A stretch of 64,000 nt of DNA, taken from assembly GCF_036452155.1 (NCBI RefSeq), contig NZ_JAWJZY010000002.1; one strand, written 5' to 3'. A program made the translations under genes and the position numbers. Positions 27,323 through 34,433 of this stretch are shown here, one piece after another; the stretch's first letter is position 1; every line of letters begins with the position of its first letter. A model generated the notes under the pieces. It searched no databases and had not been told where the DNA came from. It saw only the letters and a program-made list of their open reading frames with translations. The DNA is from Sorlinia euscelidii. GTDB lineage: Bacteria; Pseudomonadota; Alphaproteobacteria; Acetobacterales; Acetobacteraceae.

Positions 27323-28396
27323 ATGCGTGTAATGGTCGCAATGTCGGGCGGGGTGGATAGCTCCGTGGTGGCGGCACTCCTCAAGGCTGAGGGCCATGAG
27401 GTAATCGGGGGCACCTTGCAGCTTTATGATCATGGTCAGGTCAGCCGCAAAGGGGCTTGCTGCGCCGGGCGCGACATCATGGATGCACGCGCGGTGGCGG
27501 ATCATCTGGATTTTCCCCATTACGTCATCAATGCGGAAGAACGCTTTCGTAACAGTGTGATCGATGATTTCGCCGCCAGTTATGCGCGTGGCGAGACTCC
27601 CGTGCCATGCGTTGCCTGTAATCAGGGCGTCAAATTTACGGACCTCCTGACCCTCGCGCGGGATCTGGGATGTGACGCGATGGCGACGGGCCATTATGTG
27701 CGGCGTGTTGAAGGCGCGGCCGGGCCGGAGCTGCATCGCCCCGTTGATGAAACGCGTGACCAGTCATGGTTTTTATTCGCGACGACGCGGGATCAGCTTG
27801 ATTATCTGAGATTTCCGCTCGGTGCCTATGGCTCGAAGGCGGAAGTGCGTCGGAAAGCTGAATCATTCGGGCTGAAAATCGCTGATAAAGCGGATAGTCA
27901 GGATATCTGTTTCGTCACGGATGGCTCCTACGCCAAAATGGTGGAGGCGCTGAGGCCGGAGGTCAGAGGCCCCGGTGACATCACGGATGAGGCCGGGAAG
28001 GTCCTCGGCCAGCATGATGGTATCGCGCGTTACACGGTGGGGCAGAGTAAGAAGCTCGGCGACGTCCATACAAAAGATGGGACGCGTCAGATGGTGACGC
28101 GCATTGACGCCGCGCACCGGCGCATCATTGTGGGGCCGCGCGCCGGGGCCGGGCGACGCAGCTTCCGGCTGCGGGATGTGAATTGGCTGGTCGATCCGCC
28201 GCCGGAGGGGCTTGCCTGCACAGTCCAGCTCCGCGCCCGGGAAAAAACCCGGGAAGCCCGCATTTTTGCGGAAGAGGGCGCTGTAGCCCGCGTCGAGCTA
28301 GAAGAAGCGGCCATGCCCGCCCCGGGCCAGGCATGCGTCTTCTATCGTCAGTCCCATGTTTTGGGGGGCGGCTTCATCCAGGCACTTCATGACTGA
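27323..28396 (+). CDS. mnmA: tRNA-specific 2-thiouridylase MnmA
   Basis: MnmA adenylates and thiolates U34 of tRNA-Lys, -Glu and -Gln. The PP-loop is AMSGGVDSSVVAALL. The catalytic cysteines are in PCVACNQGVKF and SQDICFV, and DQSWFLF and GQSKKLG are conserved. The order desulfurase-desulfurase-ferredoxin-mnmA makes a coherent sulfur relay. 357 residues is the usual length. The 3' end overlaps the next gene by 8 bp. Confidence 0.95.
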   Translation: MRVMVAMSGGVDSSVVAALLKAEGHEVIGGTLQLYDHGQVSRKGACCAGRDIMDARAVADHLDFPHYVINAEERFRNSVIDDFAASYARGETPVPCVACNQGVKFTDLLTLARDLGCDAMATGHYVRRVEGAAGPELHRPVDETRDQSWFLFATTRDQLDYLRFPLGAYGSKAEVRRKAESFGLKIADKADSQDICFVTDGSYAKMVEALRPEVRGPGDITDEAGKVLGQHDGIARYTVGQSKKLGDVHTKDGTRQMVTRIDAAHRRIIVGPRAGAGRRSFRLRDVNWLVDPPPEGLACTVQLRAREKTREARIFAEEGAVARVELEEAAMPAPGQACVFYRQSHVLGGGFIQALHD

Positions 28397-29096
28397 CGCG
28401 TCCGACCTCCTTCTCATGGGGACACGGCGCTATTCCTCATGGTCGTTACGGGCGTGGCTCGCTGTGAATCTTGCCGGGCTTGAAGTGCGTGAAGAGGTCA
28501 TCCCGCTCAGAGGGGGTGGGCAGACGGAGGAGATCCATCAACGCAGTCCCAATCGATGCGTCCCCTACCTGCGATATCATGGGGCGGAAATCTGGGAGAG
28601 CCTGGCGATCTGCCAGTTCTGCGCGGGTTTCAATGCACAATTATGGCCGCAATCGCCTGAAGCTTATGGGCGGGCGCTGAGCCTCGCTGCGCAGATGCAT
28701 GCGGGTTTCGGACCGCTTAGACGCGCCTGGCCGATGAATTGCGGGCGCGTCTTCCCCCGCGCTGACGTTGTTGACCCGGATGTCGCCCGTGATCTCGCCG
28801 ATATCGAGACATTATTGACCGCGACGCGGGCACGTTTCGGGAAGGGCGGGGCCTATTTGTTCGGCGCGGCTTTCGGCATTGCGGATGCCATGTTTGCGCC
28901 GGTCATGTCGCGCTTTGCGACCTATCAGGTGCCCGTCTCAACGGTGCTGGCGGATTACCGCGATGCCGTGCTTGCCCACCCCCTCATGCGGGAATGGTAT
29001 AGCCGCGTCATGGAAGAGCCATCATCCTGGCAACTTGATCGATTTGAATTTCCGAATGGATCTGACCCGGCTCACGAAAATTTCAACCCGGGCTGA
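28389..29096 (+). CDS. Glutathione S-transferase-like protein
   Basis: A 235-residue protein with a thioredoxin-like N-domain (LLLMGTRRYSSWSLRAWLAV, in which the serine of YSSWS is the likely glutathione residue; CVPYLRYHGAEIWESLAI) and an all-helical C-domain (FGIADAMFAPVMSRF). The substrate is unknown. ATG 28389 overlaps the end of mnmA, indicating coupling. Confidence 0.85.
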   Translation: MTDASDLLLMGTRRYSSWSLRAWLAVNLAGLEVREEVIPLRGGGQTEEIHQRSPNRCVPYLRYHGAEIWESLAICQFCAGFNAQLWPQSPEAYGRALSLAAQMHAGFGPLRRAWPMNCGRVFPRADVVDPDVARDLADIETLLTATRARFGKGGAYLFGAAFGIADAMFAPVMSRFATYQVPVSTVLADYRDAVLAHPLMREWYSRVMEEPSSWQLDRFEFPNGSDPAHENFNPG

Positions 29097-29150
29097 ACGC
29101 TCCGAACTTCAAGCTCGGCCTCAAAAAACCGGCTTTTCCCGTGGAAGGGC

Positions 29151-29179
29151 TTGGCGTTTGCCGGGAGGGGACTTATAAA
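29151..29179 (+). promoter_or_regulatory. Candidate sigma-70 promoter for dksA
   Basis: TTGGCG (29151-29156), a 17 bp spacer and TATAAA (29174-29179) lie upstream of dksA. Transcription would start near 29186, leaving a leader of about 60 nt before the small upstream frame at 29245. Confidence 0.6.
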
Positions 29180-29244
29180 CCGGTCGCAACGGCAGCTCCC
29201 GACAATCGTTCAGGCATGAAACGTCAGGAAGAGGAGAGCCTGTT

Positions 29245-29286
29245 ATGAGAGAATCTGGTCGTCTTCACGGGAACATTTGCCAATGA
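29245..29286 (+). CDS. Upstream leader peptide overlapping the dksA start
   Basis: A 13-codon frame (MRESGRLHGNICQ) starts at ATG 29245 with a strong GAGGAGA ribosome binding site about 6 nt before it. It stops at TGA 29284-29286, which overlaps the dksA ATG 29283 as ATGA. dksA itself lacks a good ribosome binding site. The layout is that of a translationally coupled leader peptide; its expression is not proven. Confidence 0.5.
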   Translation: MRESGRLHGNICQ

Positions 29287-29696
29287 TTACGCTGCCGCCT
29301 GATTACCAACCTTCGGAAGACGAAGAGTTCATGAACCCGCAGCAGGTCTCATTTTTTCGGGAGAAATTGATTCGTTGGCGCACGGACCTTTTGAAAGAAG
29401 CCAACCTCACTCTCGCCAGCCTGTCGGAAGGCGGCATTCTGGAACCGGATATTTCTGACCGCGCCAGCGTCGAGACCGACAGGGCGCTGGAATTGCGGAC
29501 CCGCGATCGCGCGCGTAAGCTGATTGTCAAAATCAATCTTGCCCTGCAACGTATTGAAAACGGGACTTACGGGTTTTGTGAGGAAACGGGAGAACCGATC
29601 GGCCTTAAACGCCTTCAGGCGCGCCCAATTGCGACCCTTTCCATCGAGGCGCAGGAACGTCACGAGCGTATGGAAAAAGTGCATCGCGATGATTGA
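29283..29696 (+). CDS. dksA: RNA polymerase-binding factor DksA, single-cysteine type
   Basis: DksA binds the secondary channel of RNA polymerase and works with ppGpp to control rRNA and amino-acid promoters. The coiled-coil region has the tip residues in EPDISDRASVETDRA. The zinc-finger position keeps only one of four cysteines (GFCEETGEPIGLKRLQARPIATL), the zinc-independent form usual in Alphaproteobacteria. 137 residues from ATG 29283. A ppGpp-related protein is encoded in the neighbouring prophage (37125-38300), but the two are not otherwise linked. Confidence 0.95.
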   Translation: MITLPPDYQPSEDEEFMNPQQVSFFREKLIRWRTDLLKEANLTLASLSEGGILEPDISDRASVETDRALELRTRDRARKLIVKINLALQRIENGTYGFCEETGEPIGLKRLQARPIATLSIEAQERHERMEKVHRDD

Positions 29697-29724
29697 AAAT
29701 CGCCTTGTACGTCGTGGCGAGGGC

Positions 29725-29753
29725 TTGCGGAATCCCCGTTTAAAAGCTAGTTA
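29725..29753 (+). promoter_or_regulatory. Candidate tRNA-Thr promoter
   Basis: TTGCGG (29725-29730), 17 bp spacer, TAGTTA (29748-29753), about 10 nt before the tRNA. The -10 box is a partial match, so this is tentative. Confidence 0.4.
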
Positions 29754-29763
29754 GCTGCGGCAG

Positions 29764-29835
<72 letters not shown>

Positions 29836-29838
<3 letters not shown>

Positions 29839-29864
29839 GAAAATGCTCGGTTTTCTGGGGTTTT
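29836..29864 (+). terminator. Terminator hairpin built on the tRNA CCA end
   Basis: CCAGAAAA (29836-29843) and TTTTCTGG (29851-29858) pair perfectly over 8 bp with a 7 nt loop and are followed by a T-rich stretch. The left arm begins with the encoded CCA of tRNA-Thr. The right arm is probably phage DNA, so integration may have supplied or replaced the tRNA terminator. Confidence 0.6.
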
Positions 29865-29952
29865 CCTCTCATATCGTTAAAAGCTTATTGCCATAAAATA
29901 TCGTAATTAGCCGTAGTTCTCCGTTCAAAAGTGTGCCATATGCGTGCCATCA

Positions 29953-30168
29953 TTACCTCGCAATGCACGCATCCAAGACTTGCCGCTGCGCAGCATATAG
30001 CCGGATACTCTCCCTCGTTGCTGTTAATTCTGGATGCGCCGCGAGCTCGTCATGAGCTCGCATCTGCACGGCGGCAGGCCATTCGACTTTGGTCGCGCAA
30101 ATCGGCATGTATCGTGGAGTAGCACAGCTACTTAGGGTGAGCAGGATAACGGGCAGGAGACGCCTCAT
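29953..30168 (-). CDS. Rz1-like outer-membrane spanin lipoprotein
   Basis: A 71-residue protein with a lipoprotein signal (MRRLLPVILLTLSSC, lipidated Cys 15). It overlaps the preceding small membrane protein by 4 bp at the end of the lysis cluster. Position, size and lipobox fit the o-spanin that fuses inner and outer membranes at lysis. Unlike lambda Rz1 it is not proline-rich, so the assignment rests on context. Confidence 0.6.
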   Translation of the reverse strand: MRRLLPVILLTLSSCATPRYMPICATKVEWPAAVQMRAHDELAAHPELTATRESIRLYAAQRQVLDACIAR

Positions 30169-30398
30169 GCTTCACCTCGCTTCAGAGCGTTCATCAGATC
30201 ATCGTCAGAGATGTAACGGCTGGCCGCCTCTCCCATTGCCTTGAACACACGCGCACCGTCAGTGGCTGCATCCGTTTTGGCTTTTGCTGAGGAGACCTGC
30301 GCAGCGTTCCGCCCCGCCCGGTTCGCATACCAGACGAGTGCCCCCAAGCCGCCCGCGATGATCGCGAGCGTGCCCATGGCGGTGATGCCGCTGTTCAT
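30165..30398 (-). CDS. Rz-like inner-membrane spanin candidate
   Basis: 77 residues: one N-terminal transmembrane helix (about 8-24, LAIIAGGLGALVWYANRAG) followed by an alanine/lysine-rich helical segment. This is the topology of an i-spanin, though it is short. It overlaps both neighbours by 4 bp (ATGA type), indicating tight coupling in the lysis cassette. Confidence 0.5.
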   Translation of the reverse strand: MNSGITAMGTLAIIAGGLGALVWYANRAGRNAAQVSSAKAKTDAATDGARVFKAMGEAASRYISDDDLMNALKRGEA

Positions 30399-30685
30399 GC
30401 GGCTGCCTGGTCGGGGTTATCGTGAGACGGATGGGTCTTTGCCGCGGTTACGACGTGCGCAACGCCGTTAAGCGTGGCCGTTGCCCCGGCCAAAACGTTT
30501 TTAAGATCAAATGAGACCCGTGTCTCAAGGCTGGGAACCAGCCCGTCAACAATGTGCGTGATGCCGTCAGCGATTTTCTGTTGATTTGCAGACATTTCCG
30601 CGCCGGTGATGGACTTATAAAGGGCTTCTCCAGCAGCAACGAGATCGGTGGCTGCCGCCTGCGAGGTTACGAGTTCGTTCGTCAT
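30395..30685 (-). CDS. Small lysis-cluster protein of unknown function
   Basis: A 96-residue, mostly helical, alanine-rich protein without a convincing transmembrane segment. It sits between a putative holin and the spanin pair and overlaps the latter. I do not recognise the family. A structural or lysis-timing role is only suggested by position. Confidence 0.55.
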   Translation of the reverse strand: MTNELVTSQAAATDLVAAGEALYKSITGAEMSANQQKIADGITHIVDGLVPSLETRVSFDLKNVLAGATATLNGVAHVVTAAKTHPSHDNPDQAAA

Positions 30686-30754
30686 TTTCAGTTTCTTTCC
30701 TGTTAAAAATTCAGTGCTGAAGAAACGCCAGGCAATGCTGGCGAGGATGTTCAG

Positions 30755-31084
30755 TCACGTTGGGGGCTTGGCCTTGTTCAGGACCGATATGCCGTTCTGG
30801 CTTAAAACCTGAACGGCCCGATCAACATCTTCTCTCTTGACCATGAGGCCCGTGCGCTCACATTGAAGGCGATTAGCGGCGTGGCCGAGATTAAGGGCAC
30901 CCCATGTCACGACGAGATAATAGATTTTCCGAAGAGCATAATTTTTCGAACCCCATGTCGGGGGCTTGAGGCCGATCGCAAGAATATTGCAAAGCCCTGA
31001 TAACGTTAGAAAAACGAGGGGAGCGTAAACGCCCCAGCGGCCAGGGAGAGCCTGCGCGAGTTGATCCATGATGCTGCTGTCCAA
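30755..31084 (-). CDS. Putative holin
   Basis: 109 residues with two hydrophobic helices (about 20-37, VYAPLVFLTLSGLCNILAIG; about 53-72, IYYLVVTWGALNLGHAA) and a charged C-terminus. Two-helix small membrane protein directly after the endolysin gene is the classic holin arrangement. Holins set lysis timing by opening the inner membrane. A second start at residue 6 (MDQLAQ) would allow a dual-start holin/antiholin, but that is speculative. Confidence 0.55.
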   Translation of the reverse strand: MDSSIMDQLAQALPGRWGVYAPLVFLTLSGLCNILAIGLKPPTWGSKNYALRKIYYLVVTWGALNLGHAANRLQCERTGLMVKREDVDRAVQVLSQNGISVLNKAKPPT

Positions 31085-31095
31085 GAAAAAACTCC

Positions 31096-31120
31096 AAAAA
31101 AAACCACCTGAAAAGGTGGT
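31096..31120 (-). terminator. Intrinsic terminator after the endolysin gene
   Basis: On the minus strand ACCACCT pairs with AGGTGGT around TTTC, followed by eight T residues. It lies 8 nt after the endolysin stop and before the holin gene, so readthrough or antitermination is needed for holin expression from the late promoter. Confidence 0.85.
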
Positions 31121-31127
31121 GTTTGCC

Positions 31128-31580
31128 TTACGCGCTGAGAAATAGCGCGCGCTCTTTTTCTCGTCGCTTGATCAAACCGCCGAGAATTTTCCCCTCTGCA
31201 TGGACCCATCGAGGAAGTTCATCTGCGGCGCCTCCGTAATCGCCCGCATTCAGCTTCCTCAAGAGGGTCGAATTCTCGAAGGCTGTTGCGCCGATGTTAT
31301 AAACAAAGGATGTCAGTGCGGCGGCTTGATCCTCGGTGAGGGGCACCTTTACCAGGCGTGATAGAGTATCCTCAACATTCATGATCTCTCGTGTCAGCAT
31401 GATGTCCGCCTTCTCCCGCGTAATCGGCGGCGTGTCGCTTGTGACAGCAGAACCATCCGGTAGGCGCGTATTGCCCCAGCCAATTGTCCATTTCCCTGCC
31501 GCACAGAGATAAGGCGTGAGGGAGAGGCCTTCAAACCCGGCGATGAGCTTAAAGGATCTCGTTTTTGTGTCTTGGGTCAT
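31128..31580 (-). CDS. GH24 phage lysozyme (endolysin)
   Basis: 150 residues of the T4/P22 lysozyme family. The catalytic pattern is E17-X8-C26-X5-T32 (FEGLSLTPYLCAAGKWTIGWG), where Cys replaces Asp as in some phage lysozymes. LTREIMNVEDTLSRLVKVPLTEDQAAALTSFVYNIG and a C-terminal RRxxER segment (KRREKERALFLS) follow. It cleaves peptidoglycan glycan strands at lysis. No signal peptide, so export depends on a holin. ATG 31580 chosen from the family's usual N-terminus. Confidence 0.92.
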   Translation of the reverse strand: MTQDTKTRSFKLIAGFEGLSLTPYLCAAGKWTIGWGNTRLPDGSAVTSDTPPITREKADIMLTREIMNVEDTLSRLVKVPLTEDQAAALTSFVYNIGATAFENSTLLRKLNAGDYGGAADELPRWVHAEGKILGGLIKRREKERALFLSA

Positions 31581-31630
31581 GTTTTTCTTTCTGAAATGTG
31601 CAAATGAGACCGTGAGAACCGTCCGAGGCA

Positions 31631-32659
31631 TCAGTGCGTGACCTCTTCACCGCTCAATCCCGTCCATGCCGATCCATTCCACATGACAGCGACGAAGCGG
31701 TGTCCGTTGATCATGCAGTCAGAGCAAATGTGGATAGACCCCGTCGTCGGACTTTTCGTCAAAGCATCGAACGTGTAGGCAACAGGCCGTATGCCGCCGC
31801 CTCCGGCGATGCCTGTGTTGATGAGCAAGTCACCGGACGCATCAGAGGAGAAATAAGCGGCCACGGCGTTCGCGGACGTTGTCAGGATGAGATTTCCACT
31901 CGTGCCAATGCGCACATCACCTTTATCCAGCCCCAGCCCGTTTCTCGACGTTAGGCTTGCTGCTGTGACGCTGCCCCCGAATTCACCGCCAGATTTCGGC
32001 ATGAGAAGCCCCTCAGCCGTCTTCGCCCGATCCGTTTCATTTGAGAGTGACGTGCCGAGCCCATCTATGAGATCGCCGAGAGCACCCTCATCACTGCCAT
32101 CTGCCGAGAATAAATGCACCGCATATTGAATGCCACCCGGGAGATCGAGCATCTTTTCAAATGTCGTCGACCCCGTGACCGTGCCGCCCGCCAGGGGGAG
32201 GAGCTTTGCATCCCGCTCTTTTGATTCTTTTTCGACCGTCTCCGCGTAATCGTAAAGATCGTCAATTTGCGTGTTGGTGAATCCGTAAAAACTTCTGAAC
32301 TGTCCGTAAAATTCGCGCAGCGTCATCGGATCGAAATGTATCGGCGCGGTCGTGTCAGTGTCCGTCATGAGCGTGGACATGGTGATGCCCGCACTGAACG
32401 CAGGCATTTTGTCAAAACTAACCGTGCTTTTGAAAAGAGACGCACCGCTAACAGTTAAGTCGTCGCTCAGAATATCGGTCGACGTCTTACTCAGGGTCAT
32501 CATGTCGCCCGATGAATCCGAGATCCGAAGCACTGAGTCCGCGGTCTTGATCGCGTCCGTCTGGATGGATTTTGCGATAAAGGGACGTGCCTCGACGTCC
32601 GGCACAGACATAAAAAAAGCGGCCCATGCCGCGCATAAGAAATAGAAACGTAACATCAT
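31631..32659 (-). CDS. Fibre-like phage protein with signal peptide
   Basis: 342 residues. The N-terminus (MMLRFYFLCAAWAAFFMS, then VPDVEA) looks like a cleavable signal peptide, unusual for a virion protein. The rest contains repeated short motifs found in tail-fibre and collar proteins (SGASLFKSTVSF, LPLAGGTVTGSTTF, LMPKSGGEFGGSVT) and a C-terminal cap. It lies between the tail/fibre region and the endolysin. It could be a secreted or surface-displayed fibre-like protein instead of a virion part. The frame is open to 32704 but ATG 32659 gives the signal. Confidence 0.6.
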   Translation of the reverse strand: MMLRFYFLCAAWAAFFMSVPDVEARPFIAKSIQTDAIKTADSVLRISDSSGDMMTLSKTSTDILSDDLTVSGASLFKSTVSFDKMPAFSAGITMSTLMTDTDTTAPIHFDPMTLREFYGQFRSFYGFTNTQIDDLYDYAETVEKESKERDAKLLPLAGGTVTGSTTFEKMLDLPGGIQYAVHLFSADGSDEGALGDLIDGLGTSLSNETDRAKTAEGLLMPKSGGEFGGSVTAASLTSRNGLGLDKGDVRIGTSGNLILTTSANAVAAYFSSDASGDLLINTGIAGGGGIRPVAYTFDALTKSPTTGSIHICSDCMINGHRFVAVMWNGSAWTGLSGEEVTH

Positions 32660-32669
32660 TTTACCCCAC

Positions 32670-33230
32670 TCAGTCTGCCTCAACGATGAAAATACCGCCC
32701 GCATTGTTCCACAGCTCGCCTACGGCAGGTGGAGATGTCGGGAGCGTCTTGATGAGTGCCTTAAAGGAGTCTGCGTCCACCGGCACAGACGGAACCTCAA
32801 AGCTTCGTGGCGGCGTCGCCGGGGTATTGTCGTTAATCTGAAGCGTCAGTGGTACAGCGTAAACGAGGCCCATGCGTGTTGTTATCTCCGCCGTGAAAGT
32901 GTAGCGCTGCTTCGGCACGCCACTCGTCAGAATCAGCGTGACGGCTTGTGAACCTGAAAAGCTGGCGGCCAACGTAAGAGGCGTATCGCCGGTCTGCCCC
33001 TCCAGGCCTTTGACAGAGAAGGAAATGATGGCGTCTCCCGTGCCGTCGAACCAATCCCCTACCCGGATCGTGTAATCCAGCATGTCTGAACTCGACTTTG
33101 CTGGCAGGCATAAAGGAAGCGGGCTTGGATTAACGTCGCCGGGAGGGTAGCGAGAGGGTGGCGTCGCTGCACATGGAGATGAGACGGGCACGCTCACCGT
33201 GCGGCCGGGATTAGGGATGAATACCTGCAT
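32670..33230 (-). CDS. Phage structural protein of unknown role
   Basis: 186 residues from ATG 33230. There is a proline-rich N-terminus (PNPGRTVSVPVSSP), a predicted beta-rich central domain (YTIRVGDWFDGTGDAIISFSV) and a C-terminal segment ending GELWNNAGGIFIVEAD, which resembles fibre-associated or adaptor proteins. It is just upstream of the fibre-like gene on the same strand. Function not established. Confidence 0.6.
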   Translation of the reverse strand: MQVFIPNPGRTVSVPVSSPCAATPPSRYPPGDVNPSPLPLCLPAKSSSDMLDYTIRVGDWFDGTGDAIISFSVKGLEGQTGDTPLTLAASFSGSQAVTLILTSGVPKQRYTFTAEITTRMGLVYAVPLTLQINDNTPATPPRSFEVPSVPVDADSFKALIKTLPTSPPAVGELWNNAGGIFIVEAD

Positions 33231-33243
33231 TTTTTCTTTCCAC

Positions 33244-33266
33244 AAAAAAACCGCCCCGAAGGACGG
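33244..33266 (-). terminator. UUCG-loop terminator, copy 1
   Basis: On the minus strand CCGTCC-TTCG-GGGCGG is followed by seven T residues. The same hairpin occurs at 34141-34164 and 52364-52387. This copy follows the DUF2335 gene. Confidence 0.9.
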
Positions 33267-33299
33267 CTTGGTCAGACGCGTATAAACATTAAGTGAAGG

Positions 33300-33823
33300 T
33301 TAAGTCGCCTTGGGTTTTCCGGCAGGAACTTCTTTCTGACGTTTGAAGTAGCCTGTGAAAAAGTCGATGATCTTTTGCGCAGCCACACTCCCCCCATAGC
33401 GGTAATGAAAAATACTATTGGGACGACGGGACTTTTTAGTATCGTGGCGAGATAAACTGATCCAACTGTCCCAAAAATACCAAGAGTGACTTGGAAAATC
33501 TGTCCGTATCGCACAATTTTAAAATTGTATCTCACGGTCGCGTCGAGACGGTCGTGCTCACGGTTCTCTAATTTATGACGGTGTTGTTGTTCTCTATCAA
33601 CGCTCTCGATAAGTTTTGCAACAATTTCTTCAAAGCCTGCGTCTCTATAGGCTTTGAGCATTTCCGGAGATGAATAGGGTGACGTCGATTGTTGAACTTG
33701 AGACATCATCCCCAAGCGAAGGTTGCTCGAAAGAGAAGTCGATGCATCTGGAGTGTGAAGAACCGTTTTTCCTGGTGTGCTCGCCACGTTACCGCGAACA
33801 CGCCTCTTTTCCCTATCCGCCAT
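33300..33823 (-). CDS. DUF2335 family membrane protein (one frameshift)
   Basis: As read, the frame runs to 33272, but its last ~35 residues (arginine/serine-rich) do not fit. Adding one base to the C6 run at 33390-33395 continues as GSVAAQKIIDFFTGYFKRQKEV and stops at 33300, giving 174 residues. SSPEMLKAYRDAGFEEIVAKLIESVDREQQHRHKLE followed by two transmembrane helices is the DUF2335 pattern. The family is common in prophages and has no known function. A polymorphic G tract could also make it phase variable. Confidence 0.75.
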
Positions 33824-34022
33824 TCAGGTGCTTCTCAACCTGCGAAAGGGAGAAAAGAGCTTCGACTCGTTTACGATCATTGTTTACGGCTTCGAGGTCG
33901 GTTGTCATATCGCTATGGGCGGATGACACGAACGGATCAATAGCGCTGCAAGTGTGGTCGTTGAAAACCGAAGCAGCCCCCTCAAAAAACATGGAGGCGA
34001 TCCATATAAACTTCATATGCAC
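33813..34022 (-). CDS. Small hypothetical phage protein
   Basis: A 67-69 residue frame (start 34022 or 34016) with a hydrophobic N-terminus (MKFIWIASMFFEGAASVF) and an acidic-basic helical C-terminus. It overlaps the DUF2335 start by 11 bp, which supports translation coupling. I do not recognise it. The remaining 34023-34140 holds no other gene that I can support. Confidence 0.45.
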   Translation of the reverse strand: MHMKFIWIASMFFEGAASVFNDHTCSAIDPFVSSAHSDMTTDLEAVNNDRKRVEALFSLSQVEKHLNGG

Positions 34023-34140
34023 AGAGTTGGCCCCTCCCTACGTTTTCCGAAGCTTGCTCCGAGTGCGTAGCTTAGTAATTTACGAAGCCAAAGAGAAGAC
34101 AAAAATGGTTTTGTGAAAAGTCTCTCTCTTTACGTTTCAC

Positions 34141-34164
34141 AAAAAAAACCGCCCCGAAGGACGG
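34141..34164 (-). terminator. UUCG-loop terminator, copy 2
   Basis: Same CCGTCC-TTCG-GGGCGG stem-loop on the minus strand with an eight-T tail, 27 nt after the stop of the 80-residue gene. Confidence 0.9.
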
Positions 34165-34190
34165 CTTTTCTCTTTTACGGGTTTCTGGCC

Positions 34191-34433
34191 TCAGAAATCG
34201 ACCATGTCGGTGTCTGCCTTCTCTCGACGCGGCCGCACAGCATCGTCGCAACGGCTTTCGAAATCGAGGTGATCAAGGCGGGTGCATAGCTGCTCGACGA
34301 TTTCTGCGAGACGGTCATTGATGATCGGACTCACCCCGGTCTCTGCCTGGACCGTGAGTTTCAGTATTTCGCTGACAAAAGTCAGATCGTGCAGAACCTC
34401 ACCGATGCTGTCCGTTTTCTCACACTGTGGCAT
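34191..34433 (-). CDS. Conserved 80-residue cassette protein, copy A
   Basis: 80 residues, beginning MPQCEKTDSIGEVLHDLTFVSE and ending in a basic-acidic tail. About 88% identical to the copy at 52414-52656. Both copies are the last gene of an antirepressor cassette, overlap the antirepressor gene by 14 bp and are followed by the same terminator. The protein is helical and acidic, with no recognised domain. The conservation under different antirepressors suggests it serves the cassette, not one antirepressor. Confidence 0.75.
   Translation of the reverse strand: MPQCEKTDSIGEVLHDLTFVSEILKLTVQAETGVSPIINDRLAEIVEQLCTRLDHLDFESRCDDAVRPRREKADTDMVDF

Noticed and set aside
29283..29696. DksA missing three zinc-finger cysteines as a defect
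   Set aside because: Single-cysteine, zinc-independent DksA is the usual form in Alphaproteobacteria.
33670..34116. Plus-strand frame in the gap near the DUF2335 gene
   Set aside because: Antisense to the DUF2335 gene and the small minus-strand frame; no motif or ribosome binding site.
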